A model generated the notes under the pieces. It worked only from the letters and a program-made list of their open reading frames with translations, ran no database searches and had not been told where the DNA came from. From Gammaproteobacteria bacterium (lineage in GTDB: Bacteria > Pseudomonadota > Gammaproteobacteria > Pseudomonadales > UBA5518): a stretch of DNA of 64,000 nt. The position numbers and the translations under genes are program-made. Of this stretch, positions 8,321 through 17,678 are shown in pieces (position 1 is the first letter of the stretch; the number at the start of each line of letters is the position of its first letter). The DNA is taken from assembly GCA_016705365.1 (NCBI GenBank), contig JADIYI010000002.1:496001-560000 (forward strand), in the 5' to 3' direction.

Positions 8321-9631
8321 TCAGGCTCCGCTCGCCAGCGCTTCACCGCGAAACACCGCGATGATGTCGCGTACGTTATCGCGATAGCTGATATTGCCGC
8401 AGTGTCCTCCGTAGGGATAGATGTGTATGCGCTCACCGAGTTCGGCACGCAGGTATTCGAGTTCTCCCGGCGCGAGGATGATCTCGTCGGCATTGGTCAG
8501 CGCATAGATCTTGCTGCTGGAGTGGATGTAGGGTTCGATACCGCGCAGGCTCGCCTCGTGCAGCAACTGTTCGCGCGTTTTGCCCGGATGACGCTTCATC
8601 AGCTCAGGCACCAGCAACTCATCGACATAGCGGGCGAACGGCACGTGCGAACTCGCCCACGCGTAATAATCGAGGTTTTCGGCGCGACCGAAATTCTTGT
8701 CCGCGGGCGCGATGTAACCGGTGCGGGCCATCACGTCGCCCGCGAACAGCATGGCGCTCGATGACAGCCGAAACGACATGCCGATCAACGCCGCGGCCGC
8801 GTTGCCGCCTTCGATGAGCGGATCTTCAGCAAAACTCCCGCGCCTCTCGTAGGCGCGAAACAGAAAGTCACCATCGAGGCGCATGCCATTATCGGGATTG
8901 TAGGCTGTAGCCAGGCGGTCGATGACTTGATCGAGAAAGGTTCCCGCCTCCTCGGCCGGGACGTTGTCACGCAGGTACCCGTCCAGCAGCGTCACCGAAC
9001 TGTAGAGATCGACCGGCGGGTTGATCATCAGCGCGTGGCGAAAGCCGAAACTGCCGGCCTGCTCATCGTGGGCGGCAAGAAATGCCGCGTTGATGCCGCC
9101 AAGGCTGTAGCCGCCGACACTGAACTCACTCGCTTCGACATCTCCGCGAATCAGCGCCCACGCCTGTTCCATGACCCGATACAGGTCAAGGGTGTCATCG
9201 GGCAGGTATCCGGGCAGCGAACTGGTCGACGCGTTGACGATGAAATTGAAATGCGTGGGCGAGGAAATATTGACAACATGAAAACCGGCACCGTACAGCG
9301 CTTTCTGCAGGAAGACCATTTTCGATGAATCGTAGGCTGCACCGGTACCGGCGATGAGAAACACCAGCGGTGCCCGACCCTTCTGCTTCGCCACCGAGAA
9401 CTTGGGCCCTTTCTGGTACCAGAACTGCCTGGGAATCTCCTTGATTCCTGGCAACTCGTAGACCTTGACCGGAACATGCGCGGGCAAGACCGCGGCATAT
9501 TTCTCCGGTGTCCCGACAATGGTCGCGGCGAAGCGGTCCTGGATCGGGTAATCGTAGGCCCTGGCCCCGAGCGACAGCGCGCTCAGGAACAAAATTGCCA
9601 TCCAGGCTATACGTGGCATTTTCAGACCCAT
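8321..9631 (-). CDS. Secreted alpha/beta-hydrolase (serine esterase/lipase-like)
   Basis: A 436-residue protein with an N-terminal signal segment (IAWMAILFLSALSLGARA) and an alpha/beta-hydrolase fold. The nucleophile elbow is GGYSLGG, with serine as nucleophile; the oxyanion region is probably VFLIAGTGAA, and a late His in YGGHCGN is a candidate for the triad. The substrate is unknown; its position just upstream of mlaA makes a lipid substrate plausible but unproven. The ATG at 9631 is chosen because the signal peptide starts soon after it; ATG 9619 is an alternative, and the extra 44 residues of the longest frame look non-coding. Confidence 0.72.
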   Translation of the reverse strand: MGLKMPRIAWMAILFLSALSLGARAYDYPIQDRFAATIVGTPEKYAAVLPAHVPVKVYELPGIKEIPRQFWYQKGPKFSVAKQKGRAPLVFLIAGTGAAYDSSKMVFLQKALYGAGFHVVNISSPTHFNFIVNASTSSLPGYLPDDTLDLYRVMEQAWALIRGDVEASEFSVGGYSLGGINAAFLAAHDEQAGSFGFRHALMINPPVDLYSSVTLLDGYLRDNVPAEEAGTFLDQVIDRLATAYNPDNGMRLDGDFLFRAYERRGSFAEDPLIEGGNAAAALIGMSFRLSSSAMLFAGDVMARTGYIAPADKNFGRAENLDYYAWASSHVPFARYVDELLVPELMKRHPGKTREQLLHEASLRGIEPYIHSSSKIYALTNADEIILAPGELEYLRAELGERIHIYPYGGHCGNISYRDNVRDIIAVFRGEALASGA

Positions 9632-9710
9632 GTGTTCTTGCGGATGTGCAGAATAACGATGAAACGGCAGCGGCGGCAATGCTCGGGACAAAATGAGGCC
9701 TCCGCGGCGC

Positions 9711-10664
9711 TCACGCGGGAGTGCGGACCGCAAGGCGCGCAAACTCCGCCTGCATGCGCGCAACCTTGTTCAGGTAGGCGCGCACGTCGTGATCTCCGCA
9801 GCGCTGGTGCGCGCTCAGGACAAATCCGCGGCGCACAAAGGCATTTCCCGCCCCGGCGCCGCACAGGTGGATCAGCGTCGCAAGCTCCTGGCGTCGCAAC
9901 AGCGATGCCCCGGCGGCACGCTGGCGCGCCAGCGTATCGGCGACTCGCCGATCGAGGTACGCCGAGGTGAGCTCCACCGCATGACTCGGCAGCACGCGCA
10001 TATAAAGGCTGTTGAACCAGCATGAATCGAAATCGTGCCACGGCCCGTCCTCGACCACCACATGATCGTGGATGCAATAGCGGCGCGCTTCCGCAAAAGT
10101 GCCGTCGATGATCTGGAACATGCCAACCGCGCTCGATGCCGGCCGGTAGATATCGAGGGGATCGGGCGTGAGCGACCAGCGCCAATAGGTGCGCACCAAA
10201 GGGTTGCCCGAGGCTTCGACCTGGGCCAGCGCGGCGAGCAGCCCAGGCGTCATCACCGCAGTGGAGTGGGCACGAAAGATCGGGGCGTAATCGCGCCAGG
10301 TCTGCGTCGGCGTCTTGTACAGCGCGCCGCTCACCGGAAAGAACAGTTCCGATGGCTTGCGCACCACGTGGTAGATCCCGTTGAGCAAGAACCAGCACGA
10401 CAGCGTGGCCACAATGGTGCAGATCATCTGCACGGATACCGGCGCGCGACGGAACCGCTTCAGCCAACCGCGCCAGACCGCCGCTTTTGGCCATCGCTTT
10501 GTCGAACGGCCCGGGCGCCTGCGCGGACTGCGTCTGGCGCGCGTTTTCGCGGCCCTCAGATGCTGAATCCCCCCAGCTTGGTCTCCAGGTATTCCTCGAG
10601 TCCCACGCGCGCACCTTCGCGCCCGGGTCCGCTCTCCAGAGAGCCCGGTACCATCGATGAACAT
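9711..10664 (-). CDS. SLT-type lytic transglycosylase-like protein, membrane-anchored
   Basis: The C-terminal 200 residues carry the SLT signature: ALAQVEASGNP with the likely catalytic Glu, followed by SAVGMFQI and a helical end. Such enzymes cleave the MurNAc-GlcNAc bond of peptidoglycan. A single transmembrane segment (MICTIVATLSCWFLLNG, about residues 80-96) would anchor it in the inner membrane with the catalytic part in the periplasm. The start is uncertain: ATG 10664 has AAGAGG at good spacing but gives an 80-residue, strongly Arg-rich N-terminus; ATG 10427 or a nearby GTG would remove it. It lies downstream of fdsD on the same strand and is probably not functionally tied to formate oxidation. 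Confidence 0.68.
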   Translation of the reverse strand: MFIDGTGLSGERTRARRCARGTRGIPGDQAGGIQHLRAAKTRARRSPRRRPGRSTKRWPKAAVWRGWLKRFRRAPVSVQMICTIVATLSCWFLLNGIYHVVRKPSELFFPVSGALYKTPTQTWRDYAPIFRAHSTAVMTPGLLAALAQVEASGNPLVRTYWRWSLTPDPLDIYRPASSAVGMFQIIDGTFAEARRYCIHDHVVVEDGPWHDFDSCWFNSLYMRVLPSHAVELTSAYLDRRVADTLARQRAAGASLLRRQELATLIHLCGAGAGNAFVRRGFVLSAHQRCGDHDVRAYLNKVARMQAEFARLAVRTPA

Positions 10665-10733
10665 TCATGCCTCTTGCGATGGATGGAAGAAAAGACCGTG
10701 CGTCCGGGATTCGGACGCGCATACCGAGCGCGA

Positions 10734-10952
10734 TCAATCCAGCTGGCGGATCGCAGCCCGCGCCACCGGCCCCGGGCTGATGCTTCCCGATGTGGCCGCG
10801 GCCACCACCTGAGCCCGCAAATCCGGCGACCAGAAACGCTTGATATGCGCCGCCACCGCGGCCGCAGCGCGTTCCTGATCGGATTCCCAGCAAAAATTCG
10901 CGGCAATCTGTTCCAGCATCCGGCTCAGATGCACCAACTCGTGTTGTCCCAT
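10734..10952 (-). CDS. fdsD: NAD-dependent formate dehydrogenase delta subunit
   Basis: A 72-residue protein of the FdsD family, an accessory or structural subunit of the soluble NAD-linked molybdenum formate dehydrogenase. It has the family pattern LVHLSRMLEQIAANF near the N-terminus and the basic AAHIKRFWSPDLRAQV block in the middle. The ATG at 10952 follows a G-rich Shine-Dalgarno-like stretch and lies 13 bases after fdhD. In Cupriavidus-type operons fdsD is the last gene after fdsG-B-A-C, exactly as here. In related systems FdsD is needed for full activity, probably helping cofactor insertion. Confidence 0.87.
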   Translation of the reverse strand: MGQHELVHLSRMLEQIAANFCWESDQERAAAAVAAHIKRFWSPDLRAQVVAAATSGSISPGPVARAAIRQLD

Positions 10953-10965
10953 TCCCGCCCCCTGT

Positions 10966-11760
10966 TCATAACGCGATGCGCAATGCTGCACTGTAGACCG
11001 AAAAACGGCCGGGCCGGGCAAAACCGACCAGCGTCAGCCCGACCTGATCGGCAAGCTGCACGGCCAGCGTGGTCGGGGCCGACACCGCCACCAGCACCTG
11101 CATGCCGGCACGCGCGGACTTGCTGACCATTTCATAGCTGGCGCGGCTCGACACCAGCGCAAAGCCATCGAGCGGCAAGTCGCTGCGTGCCACCGCACCG
11201 ATCAGCTTGTCGAGGGCATTGTGACGCCCCACATCCTCCCGCATGCAGACTATGTCGCCGGACACGTCGCACCATGCCGCACCATGCGCCGCCCCGGTAG
11301 CGCCCTGCAGCGGTTGACGCGTGTCCAGCGCCGCCAGCGCGCGATCGATTGCCGCAGCTGCGACGCGCACACCATCCGCTACCTGCGGCACCGGGCGTAT
11401 CGCCTGCTCGAGCGATTCCGCGCCGCACAGCCCGCAACCGGTGCGACCGACAAGGTTCCGCCGCGCCTGGCGGAGCTTTGCAAAGCGCTCGCCGCTGATC
11501 GTTACCGCGAGTTCAAAACCCGCCTCGTGCCGCAGCACCTCGGCGCCATGAATCTCCGAGACGCGCTCCACCACGCCCTCCGAAAGACTGAAGCCGAATG
11601 CAAAATCCTCGAGGTCCGCCGGTGTCATCATCATCACCACGTGGGAGATCCCGTTGTAGCTCAGCGCTACCGCTACCTCCTCGGCAACCGCATCACAAAC
11701 CGGGGTGCGCCGCTCCGGCCAGCGCGTTACGGGCAAATCGCGCCGGCAGTCCGCCGCCAT
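10966..11760 (-). CDS. fdhD: Formate dehydrogenase accessory sulfurtransferase FdhD
   Basis: FdhD takes sulfur from a cysteine desulfurase and sulfurates the molybdenum cofactor of formate dehydrogenase. This 264-residue protein has the signature Cys pair in TGCGLCGAESL (about residue 125), the MREDVGRHNALDKLIG block and the SSRASYEMVSKSARAG C-terminal region. The ATG at 11760 is chosen because it starts 11 bases after the fdsA stop; the longer open frame would run deep into fdsA. In fds operons of other bacteria the same gene is called fdsC. A SufS cysteine desulfurase encoded 11 kb away could serve as sulfur donor, but this is inference. Confidence 0.93.
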   Translation of the reverse strand: MAADCRRDLPVTRWPERRTPVCDAVAEEVAVALSYNGISHVVMMMTPADLEDFAFGFSLSEGVVERVSEIHGAEVLRHEAGFELAVTISGERFAKLRQARRNLVGRTGCGLCGAESLEQAIRPVPQVADGVRVAAAAIDRALAALDTRQPLQGATGAAHGAAWCDVSGDIVCMREDVGRHNALDKLIGAVARSDLPLDGFALVSSRASYEMVSKSARAGMQVLVAVSAPTTLAVQLADQVGLTLVGFARPGRFSVYSAALRIAL

Positions 11761-11771
11761 CGGCTCGCTGC

Positions 11772-14636
11772 TCAATCGCGATCGCCGCTGGATTCGCTTG
11801 CCATCGCCAGCAGTTCGCGCTGGCGCAGCGCGAACTCGCGCTGGCGCCGCTGCCACCCGGAGGGCGAAGTGACACGCGTGGCCTGCACCGCGGTGACCTT
11901 GTACTCCGGGCAGTTGGTGGCCCAGTCGGAATTCCCGGTGGTGACCACGTTGGCACCGCTCCACGGATGATGAAACGTGGTGTAGACCACGCCCGGCTGG
12001 ACCCGCTCGGTGATATGCGCACGCAACACGGTTTCGCCGGTGCGGCTCCGCAGCCCCACCCAGTCGGCTTCCCCGATACCACGCTCCTCGGCATCCGCGG
12101 GATGGATTTCCAGCAGATCCTCGCCATGGAACACGATATTCGCGGTCCGGCGCGTCTGCGCCCCGACGTTGTACTGCGACAGGATACGTCCGGTGGTCAG
12201 CAGCAACGGAAAACGCCGGCTGGCACGCTCCTCGGTCGGCACGAACGGCGTCATCGCGAAAAACCCCTTGCCGCGCACGAAGGTGTCAACGTGCATCGTG
12301 GCGGTGCCCTCCGGACTGGCCTCGTTGCACGGCCACTGAATGCTGCCCAGACGGTCGAGCAATGCAAAGCTCACACCGCTGAAGGTGGGCGTGAGGCGTG
12401 CGATTTCGTCCATGATCTCGGAGGCATGGGTATAACGCATGGGGTAACCGAGCGCATTCGCCAACGCCTGGGTGATTTCCCAGTCTTCCATGCCCGCCAC
12501 CGGCGCCATCGCGCGTCGCACCGGCGAGATGCGTCGCTCGGCATTGGTGAAGGTCCCGTTCTTCTCGAGGAAGGTCGCGCCCGGAAAAAACACATGGGCA
12601 AACATCGCGGTCTCGTTCAGGAACAGGTCCTGCACGATCAGGCATTCGAAGGAGCGCAGCGCGGCCTCGACGTGCTGGGTATCCGGATCCGATTGCGCGA
12701 TATCCTCGCCCTGGCAATACAAAGCCTTGAAATGACCATCGAGCGCGGCATCCAGCATGTTCGGAATACGCAAACCGGGCTCGCCATCGAGTTCGACATT
12801 CCACTCGGCCTCGAAACGTCCGCGCACCGCGGCGTCCGACACATGCCGGTAGCCGGGAAATTCGTGCGGGAACGAACCCATGTCGCAGGAACCCTGCACA
12901 TTGTTCTGACCCCGCAACGGGTTGACGCCAACCCCCTCGCGCCCGAGATTTCCGGTTGCCATCGCCAGGTTGGCAATACCCATTACCGCGGTGGAACCCT
13001 GGCTGTGCTCGGTCACGCCGAGTCCGTAATAGATCGCGCCATTGCCGGCACCGGCAAACAGACGTGCCGCCGCGCGCAGTTCCGCTGCCGGTATCCCGGT
13101 GACATTTTCGGTGGCTTCGGGTGAATGCCGCACATCACCGATGAAGGTGCGCCAGCGCTGCCAGGCATCGATGTCGCAGCGCGCCTCGACAAACTCCCGG
13201 TCCTCCAGCCCTTCGGTGACCACCACGTGCGCCATCGCATTGATGAACGCGACATTGCTGCCGGGAAGAAGCTGCAGGTGATGCGCGGCCTGGACATGCG
13301 CGCTCTTCACCAGCTCGATGCGCCGCGGATCGACCACGATCAGCTGCGCGCCCGCGCGCAGCCGCCGTTTCAGCCGCGAAGCGAACACCGGGTGCGCATC
13401 GGTGGGATTGGCACCCATCACCATGATCACATCGGCCTCGGCGACCGAGCTGAAGGACTGCGTACCGGCTGACTCGCCAAGCGTGGTTTTCAACCCATAG
13501 CCGGTCGGAGAGTGGCAGACCCTGGCGCAGGTATCGACGTTGTTGTTGCCGAATGCGGTCCGCACCAGCTTCTGTACCAGGAACGTTTCCTCGTTGGTGC
13601 AACGCGACGAGGTGATCGCACCGATGCTGTTGCGACCGTATTGCTGCTGAATGCTCCTGAGGCGCGCGGCGGCGAACGCGATCGCTTTCTCCCACGAGAC
13701 CTCGCGCCACGGCTGATCGATACTGTCGCGGATCATCGGCGTGGTGATGCGATCCTTGTGAGTCGCATAGCCGAACGCGAAGCGCCCCTTGACGCAGGAG
13801 TGTCCCTCGTTGGCCTTGCCATCCCGGTGCGGCATCATCCGCACCACCGTGTCGCCACGCATCTCGGCGCGGAAGGCGCAGCCGACGCCGCAATAGGCGC
13901 AGGTGGTCACCACGCTGTGTTCCGGCTGACCGAGTTCGATGACGGATTTTTCCTGCAGCGTGGCGGTCGGACAGGCCTGCACGCAGGCGCCGCAGGAAAC
14001 GCAATCCGATTCCAGGAACGATTCGTCCATGCCGGCGGCGATCCGCGACGCGAATCCGCGTCCATCGACGGTCAGCGCATAGGTGCCCTGCACTTCCTCG
14101 CAGGCACGCACACAGCGCGAGCACACGATGCATCTGGCCGGATCGAAACTGAAATAGGGATTGGACTGGTCTTTTTCCGCGTGCAGGTGATTCGCGCCGT
14201 CGAAGCCGTAACGCACCTCGCGCAAGCCGACCGCGCCCGCTACATCCTGCAATTCGCAATCACCGTTGGCGGCACAGGTCAGGCAATCGAGCGGATGATC
14301 CGAAATGTACAGCTCGAGCACATTGCGGCGCAGCCGCGCGAGCTCCGGCGTCTGGGTACGCACCACCATGCCAGGCTCGACCGGCGTGGTGCATGATGCC
14401 GGATAGCCCTTGCGGCCCCCGATCTGCACCAGGCATACGCGACACGAGCCAAACGCCTCCAGCGAATCGGTGGCGCACAGCTTCGGCACCTTGATGCCCG
14501 CGATTGCCGCGGCCCGCATCACCGATGTGCCCTCGGGCACCAGCGTCTCGAAGCCGTCGATGTTCAGCGCAACCTGGCGCCCGCTGGCCGGCGCCGGCGT
14601 GCCAAAATCCTTGCGGGGTTCGTAATACTGCAGCAT
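11772..14636 (-). CDS. fdsA: NAD-dependent formate dehydrogenase alpha subunit (molybdopterin, Fe-S)
   Basis: This 954-residue subunit oxidises formate to CO2 at a bis-MGD molybdenum (or tungsten) centre and passes electrons through iron-sulfur clusters to FdsB. Domains in order: an N-terminal [2Fe-2S] ferredoxin-like domain (cysteines near SCRVCLVQ), the NuoG-like cluster motif around DHPLDCLTC, two [4Fe-4S] motifs (CIVCSRCVRAC and CVSCGACVQACP), a further cluster at CAYCGVGC, and the molybdopterin oxidoreductase body. The active-site ligand is Cys374 in RVCHSPTG, so this is not a selenocysteine enzyme. It starts with MLQYYEPRKDFG after a GGGAGGA ribosome-binding site. The C-terminal molybdopterin-dinucleotide-binding domain is intact. 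Confidence 0.95.
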   Translation of the reverse strand: MLQYYEPRKDFGTPAPASGRQVALNIDGFETLVPEGTSVMRAAAIAGIKVPKLCATDSLEAFGSCRVCLVQIGGRKGYPASCTTPVEPGMVVRTQTPELARLRRNVLELYISDHPLDCLTCAANGDCELQDVAGAVGLREVRYGFDGANHLHAEKDQSNPYFSFDPARCIVCSRCVRACEEVQGTYALTVDGRGFASRIAAGMDESFLESDCVSCGACVQACPTATLQEKSVIELGQPEHSVVTTCAYCGVGCAFRAEMRGDTVVRMMPHRDGKANEGHSCVKGRFAFGYATHKDRITTPMIRDSIDQPWREVSWEKAIAFAAARLRSIQQQYGRNSIGAITSSRCTNEETFLVQKLVRTAFGNNNVDTCARVCHSPTGYGLKTTLGESAGTQSFSSVAEADVIMVMGANPTDAHPVFASRLKRRLRAGAQLIVVDPRRIELVKSAHVQAAHHLQLLPGSNVAFINAMAHVVVTEGLEDREFVEARCDIDAWQRWRTFIGDVRHSPEATENVTGIPAAELRAAARLFAGAGNGAIYYGLGVTEHSQGSTAVMGIANLAMATGNLGREGVGVNPLRGQNNVQGSCDMGSFPHEFPGYRHVSDAAVRGRFEAEWNVELDGEPGLRIPNMLDAALDGHFKALYCQGEDIAQSDPDTQHVEAALRSFECLIVQDLFLNETAMFAHVFFPGATFLEKNGTFTNAERRISPVRRAMAPVAGMEDWEITQALANALGYPMRYTHASEIMDEIARLTPTFSGVSFALLDRLGSIQWPCNEASPEGTATMHVDTFVRGKGFFAMTPFVPTEERASRRFPLLLTTGRILSQYNVGAQTRRTANIVFHGEDLLEIHPADAEERGIGEADWVGLRSRTGETVLRAHITERVQPGVVYTTFHHPWSGANVVTTGNSDWATNCPEYKVTAVQATRVTSPSGWQRRQREFALRQRELLAMASESSGDRD

Positions 14637-14742
14637 GGCAGCATCCTCCCAGTGTCATCGATCACAAAACCAGGCATCGCCAAAGCCCGCCACTGCGCCG
14701 GCCGGGATGGCGCGCGCGACCGTCGGCTCCGAAGCGACGAAT

Positions 14743-16317
14743 CTACAGCGTGTCCAGCAGCGCGATGTTGCTGCTACCGGCCACGGGATCGCGGGCAAAA
14801 TCCGCCGGGAAATGCTTCAGCGCGCTCAGCACCGGCAACGGCGTCAGGCTGCCCAGCGCACACAGCGAACCGGCGCTCATCGTGTCGCACAGATCCTGCA
14901 ATAACCGCAGGTTCTGTGCCCGCTTCTCGCCGCGCCCGATGCGCTCTATCACTTCCACGCCGCGCACCGAGCCGATGCGGCACGGCGTGCACTTGCCGCA
15001 GGATTCGAGAGCACAGAACTCCATCGCGAATCGCGCCTGTTCGTGCATATCCACGGTATCGTCGAAAACCACCACGCCACCGTGCCCGAGCAGCGCACCG
15101 ATCGCGCCGAAGGCCTCGTAATCGAGCGGCGTATCCCATTGCGCTTGCGGCAGATAGGCACCCAGGGGACCACCGACCTGGATCGCGCGCGGCGCTCGCC
15201 CGCTCAGCGTCCCGCCGCCAAAATCATCGAGCACCTCGCGCAACGACAACCCGAATGCGAGCTCGATCACACCGCCGCGGCGCACGTTCCCGGCGAGTTG
15301 CACCGCCAGCGTGCCGCGCGAACGTTCGACGCCGTGGCGGCGGTAGAAATCCGCGCCCTGCTCCAGCACCGTCGTGACCGCAGCCAGGCTCAACACGTTG
15401 TGCACCAGCGTCGGCTCGCCGAACAAGCCCTTGATGGCGGGAAGCGGTGGCTTGGCACGTACCATGCCACGACGCCCCTCGATGCTCTCGAGCAGCGCGG
15501 TTTCCTCGCCACAGATATAGGCACCGGCACCGATGCGCAACTCGATCTCGAAAGCGCGCCCGCTGCCCGCGATATCCGCGCCCAGCCAGCCATCGGCCCG
15601 CGCCAGTTCCAGCGCCTGGCGCAATACCCGGGCCGCGCGCGGGTACTCCACGCGCAGCCCGATATAGCCCCGGGTGGCACCCACCGCGAGGCCCGCGATG
15701 ATCATGCCTTCGATCAGCTGGAACGGATCGGCTTCCATCAGCAGACGATCGGCGAAGGTACCCGAATCGCCCTCCTCGGCATTGCACACGACGTATTTCT
15801 GGCTGGACGGCGCATCGAGCACGGTTTGCCACTTGATGCCGGCCGGAAACGCCGCGCCGCCACGCCCGCGCAGCCCGGATTCCTTCAGCGCATCGACTAT
15901 CTGCTGCGGCGAAAGTGCCAGCGCTCTGTGCAGCGCGAGCAGGCCGTCATGGGCACGGTAATCCGCGATCGACAACGGATCGATTTCACCCACGCGGCGA
16001 AAGCTCACCCGTTGCTGGCGCGCAAGCCAGGGCAACTCGGCCAGGTTGCCGAGCGCGAGGGGATGGCTGTTTGCATCAAAGCCGCTGTCGAACAGCGACG
16101 CAACATCCGCAACCCCCACCGGGCCAAATCCGAGTCGCCCGGCGGCGGTGTGCACCTCGACCAGCGGTTCGAGCCAGTACGCGCCACGCGAGCCATTGCG
16201 CACCAGCTCGATATCGATGCCACGGGCTGTCGCCTCGGCAGCGAGCGCCGCTGCAACCTCATCAGCGCCCAGCGAACAGGCACTGGTGTCGTTGGGTACG
16301 AACAGCCGCATCGTCAT
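14743..16317 (-). CDS. fdsB: NAD-dependent formate dehydrogenase beta subunit (FMN, NAD-binding)
   Basis: The diaphorase subunit, a relative of NuoF of complex I fused to an N-terminal thioredoxin-like [2Fe-2S]-type domain. Its FMN reduces NAD+. Visible motifs in the 524-residue protein are GLRGRGGAAFPAGIKW (NAD/FMN glycine-rich loop), CNAEEGDSGTF, GAGAYICGEETALLESIEG, and the [4Fe-4S] motif ESCGKCTPCRIG with a later Cys in AGSLCALG. The ATG at 16317 overlaps the fdsG stop (ATGA), which fixes the start. A 106-base spacer separates its stop from fdsA, the only sizeable gap in the operon; I see no gene in it. Confidence 0.94.
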   Translation of the reverse strand: MTMRLFVPNDTSACSLGADEVAAALAAEATARGIDIELVRNGSRGAYWLEPLVEVHTAAGRLGFGPVGVADVASLFDSGFDANSHPLALGNLAELPWLARQQRVSFRRVGEIDPLSIADYRAHDGLLALHRALALSPQQIVDALKESGLRGRGGAAFPAGIKWQTVLDAPSSQKYVVCNAEEGDSGTFADRLLMEADPFQLIEGMIIAGLAVGATRGYIGLRVEYPRAARVLRQALELARADGWLGADIAGSGRAFEIELRIGAGAYICGEETALLESIEGRRGMVRAKPPLPAIKGLFGEPTLVHNVLSLAAVTTVLEQGADFYRRHGVERSRGTLAVQLAGNVRRGGVIELAFGLSLREVLDDFGGGTLSGRAPRAIQVGGPLGAYLPQAQWDTPLDYEAFGAIGALLGHGGVVVFDDTVDMHEQARFAMEFCALESCGKCTPCRIGSVRGVEVIERIGRGEKRAQNLRLLQDLCDTMSAGSLCALGSLTPLPVLSALKHFPADFARDPVAGSSNIALLDTL

Positions 16318-16811
16318 GCGCCTGGCCGGGCGGTGGTTGCACCCAGCAGCAGCGCGAGGCGCTGCGCATCGACCCGACCATATATCGCATCGTCGATGCG
16401 AACACAGGGGCCGCAGGCGCAGTTGCCGAGGCAATACACCGCCTCCAGGCTCCAGGCCGCATCGGCCGTTATCTCACCCGGCGCGATACCGAGTTGCTGC
16501 CTTGCGGCCGCTTCCAGGGCCCGGGCACCGCTCGCCTGACAGGCTTCGGCGCGGCACAGCTGAAGCCGTCGCCGGGCGCCCGGCACGGTGCGCAGATCAT
16601 GGTAGAAACTCAGCACACCGTGGATTTCGGCGCGCGAGAGATTCAGCGCTTCGGCGATCGGCGCCACGGCCTGCGGCGGCACATGACCGAGCGCTTCCTG
16701 CACCGCCTGCAGAACCGGCAACAGTGCGCCGGGAACACCCCTGAACTCGCGCAGCGCGGCGTCCACGCACTCGCGTATGGCGGCATCCGGCGGCGGGCGC
16801 GCATCAGGCAT
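16314..16811 (-). CDS. fdsG: NAD-dependent formate dehydrogenase gamma subunit (NuoE-like)
   Basis: A 165-residue NuoE-type subunit carrying a thioredoxin-like [2Fe-2S] cluster in the electron path from FdsA to FdsB. An N-terminal helical domain (LLPVLQAVQEALGHVPPQA) is followed by the HGVLSFYHDLRT segment and the four cluster cysteines in LCRAEAC and YCLGNCACGP. The ATG at 16811 is preferred to 16826 because AGGA lies 7 bases upstream; it overlaps the end of fghA by 8 bases. It is first of the fdsGBA genes, the standard order for soluble NAD-linked formate dehydrogenases. Confidence 0.92.
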   Translation of the reverse strand: MPDARPPPDAAIRECVDAALREFRGVPGALLPVLQAVQEALGHVPPQAVAPIAEALNLSRAEIHGVLSFYHDLRTVPGARRRLQLCRAEACQASGARALEAAARQQLGIAPGEITADAAWSLEAVYCLGNCACGPCVRIDDAIYGRVDAQRLALLLGATTARPGA

Positions 16812-17643
16812 GGAGATGTCCTGCATGAAAGGCCACGTGCTCGCCGATAAAGCTGGAAATGAAATAGTAGCTGTGATCGTAGCCCGCCTGCATCCGCAGC
16901 GTGAGCGGGTAGCGGGCGGCGGCGGCCGCCTGTTGCAGACGCTCGGGCTTGAGTTGCTCGAGCAGAAAGTTGTCGGCCTCTCCCTGGTCGATCAGCATCG
17001 GCAATTGCTCGGTTGCACGCCCGATCAACTGCGAAGCGTCGTGCGCTGCCCACGCCGCGCGTTCGGCACCGAGATAATTGCCGAGCGCCTTTTCGCCCCA
17101 CGGGCACTCCATCGGCGCACAGATCGGGGCGAAGGCACTGACCGAGCGGTAGCAGCCCGGATTTTTCAATGCGATGGTGAGCGCGCCGTGACCGCCCATC
17201 GAGTGTCCGCTGATCGACTGGCGACCGGCATCGAGCGCAAAGCGGGCCAGCACCAGCGCCGGCAGTTCGCGGCAAACGTAATCATACATGCGGTAGTGAG
17301 CGCTCCAGGGCAGCTCGGTCGCATTGACATAGAAGCCCGCCCCGAGGCCAAAGTCCCAGGCCCCATCGGGATCATCCGGCACCGTCTCACCGCGCGGGCT
17401 GGTATCCGGTGCCAGGATCGCGATGCCGTACTCGGCGGCGTAACGCTGCGCACCGGCCTTGAACACGAAGTTCTCGTCCGTGCAGGTCAGGCCGGACAGC
17501 CAGTGCAGCAACGGCACCGCTCGCTCCTGCGCCTGCGGCGGCAGGAACAGCGAAAACACCATGTCGCAATCGAGGACTTCCGAGCGGTGGCGCAAACGCA
17601 GCTGCTGGCCCCCGAAACACCGGTGCGATGCGATCTGTTCCAT
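16804..17643 (-). CDS. fghA: S-formylglutathione hydrolase
   Basis: It hydrolyses S-formylglutathione to formate and glutathione, the second step of glutathione-dependent formaldehyde oxidation. The 279-residue esterase-D type protein shows LSGLTCTDENF (the Cys is typical of the family), the nucleophile elbow SGHSMGGHGA, and the late catalytic Asp/His in LIDQGEADNF and AGYDHSYYFI. It lies 35 bases after frmA and its end overlaps fdsG, so the enzymes for formaldehyde, formylglutathione and formate are encoded consecutively. Length and motifs match FrmB/FghA family members throughout. Confidence 0.95.
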   Translation of the reverse strand: MEQIASHRCFGGQQLRLRHRSEVLDCDMVFSLFLPPQAQERAVPLLHWLSGLTCTDENFVFKAGAQRYAAEYGIAILAPDTSPRGETVPDDPDGAWDFGLGAGFYVNATELPWSAHYRMYDYVCRELPALVLARFALDAGRQSISGHSMGGHGALTIALKNPGCYRSVSAFAPICAPMECPWGEKALGNYLGAERAAWAAHDASQLIGRATEQLPMLIDQGEADNFLLEQLKPERLQQAAAAARYPLTLRMQAGYDHSYYFISSFIGEHVAFHAGHLHA

Positions 17644-17678
17644 GCGCCCTCTCCCTTTGTGCCAGCCTTCGGGCTGAT

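Noticed and set aside
7490..8764. 424-codon open frame antisense to mlaA and the hydrolase
   Set aside because: It spans two clear genes on the other strand and the boundary between them; no protein-like motifs are seen.
10556..10906. 116-codon minus-strand frame ending in LEEYLETKLGGFSI
   Set aside because: The tail looks protein-like, but most of the frame is fdsD in another frame and the rest lies in the spacer. I see no start signal for a short peptide, though a coding remnant cannot be excluded.
11598..13124. 508-codon plus-strand frame opposite fdsA
   Set aside because: It is a shadow of fdsA/fdhD; no start signal or recognised domain.
14637..14742. Possible small gene in the fdsB-fdsA spacer
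   Set aside because: No ORF with a ribosome-binding site fits the 106 bases; it holds only the fdsA ribosome-binding site and GC-rich repeats.
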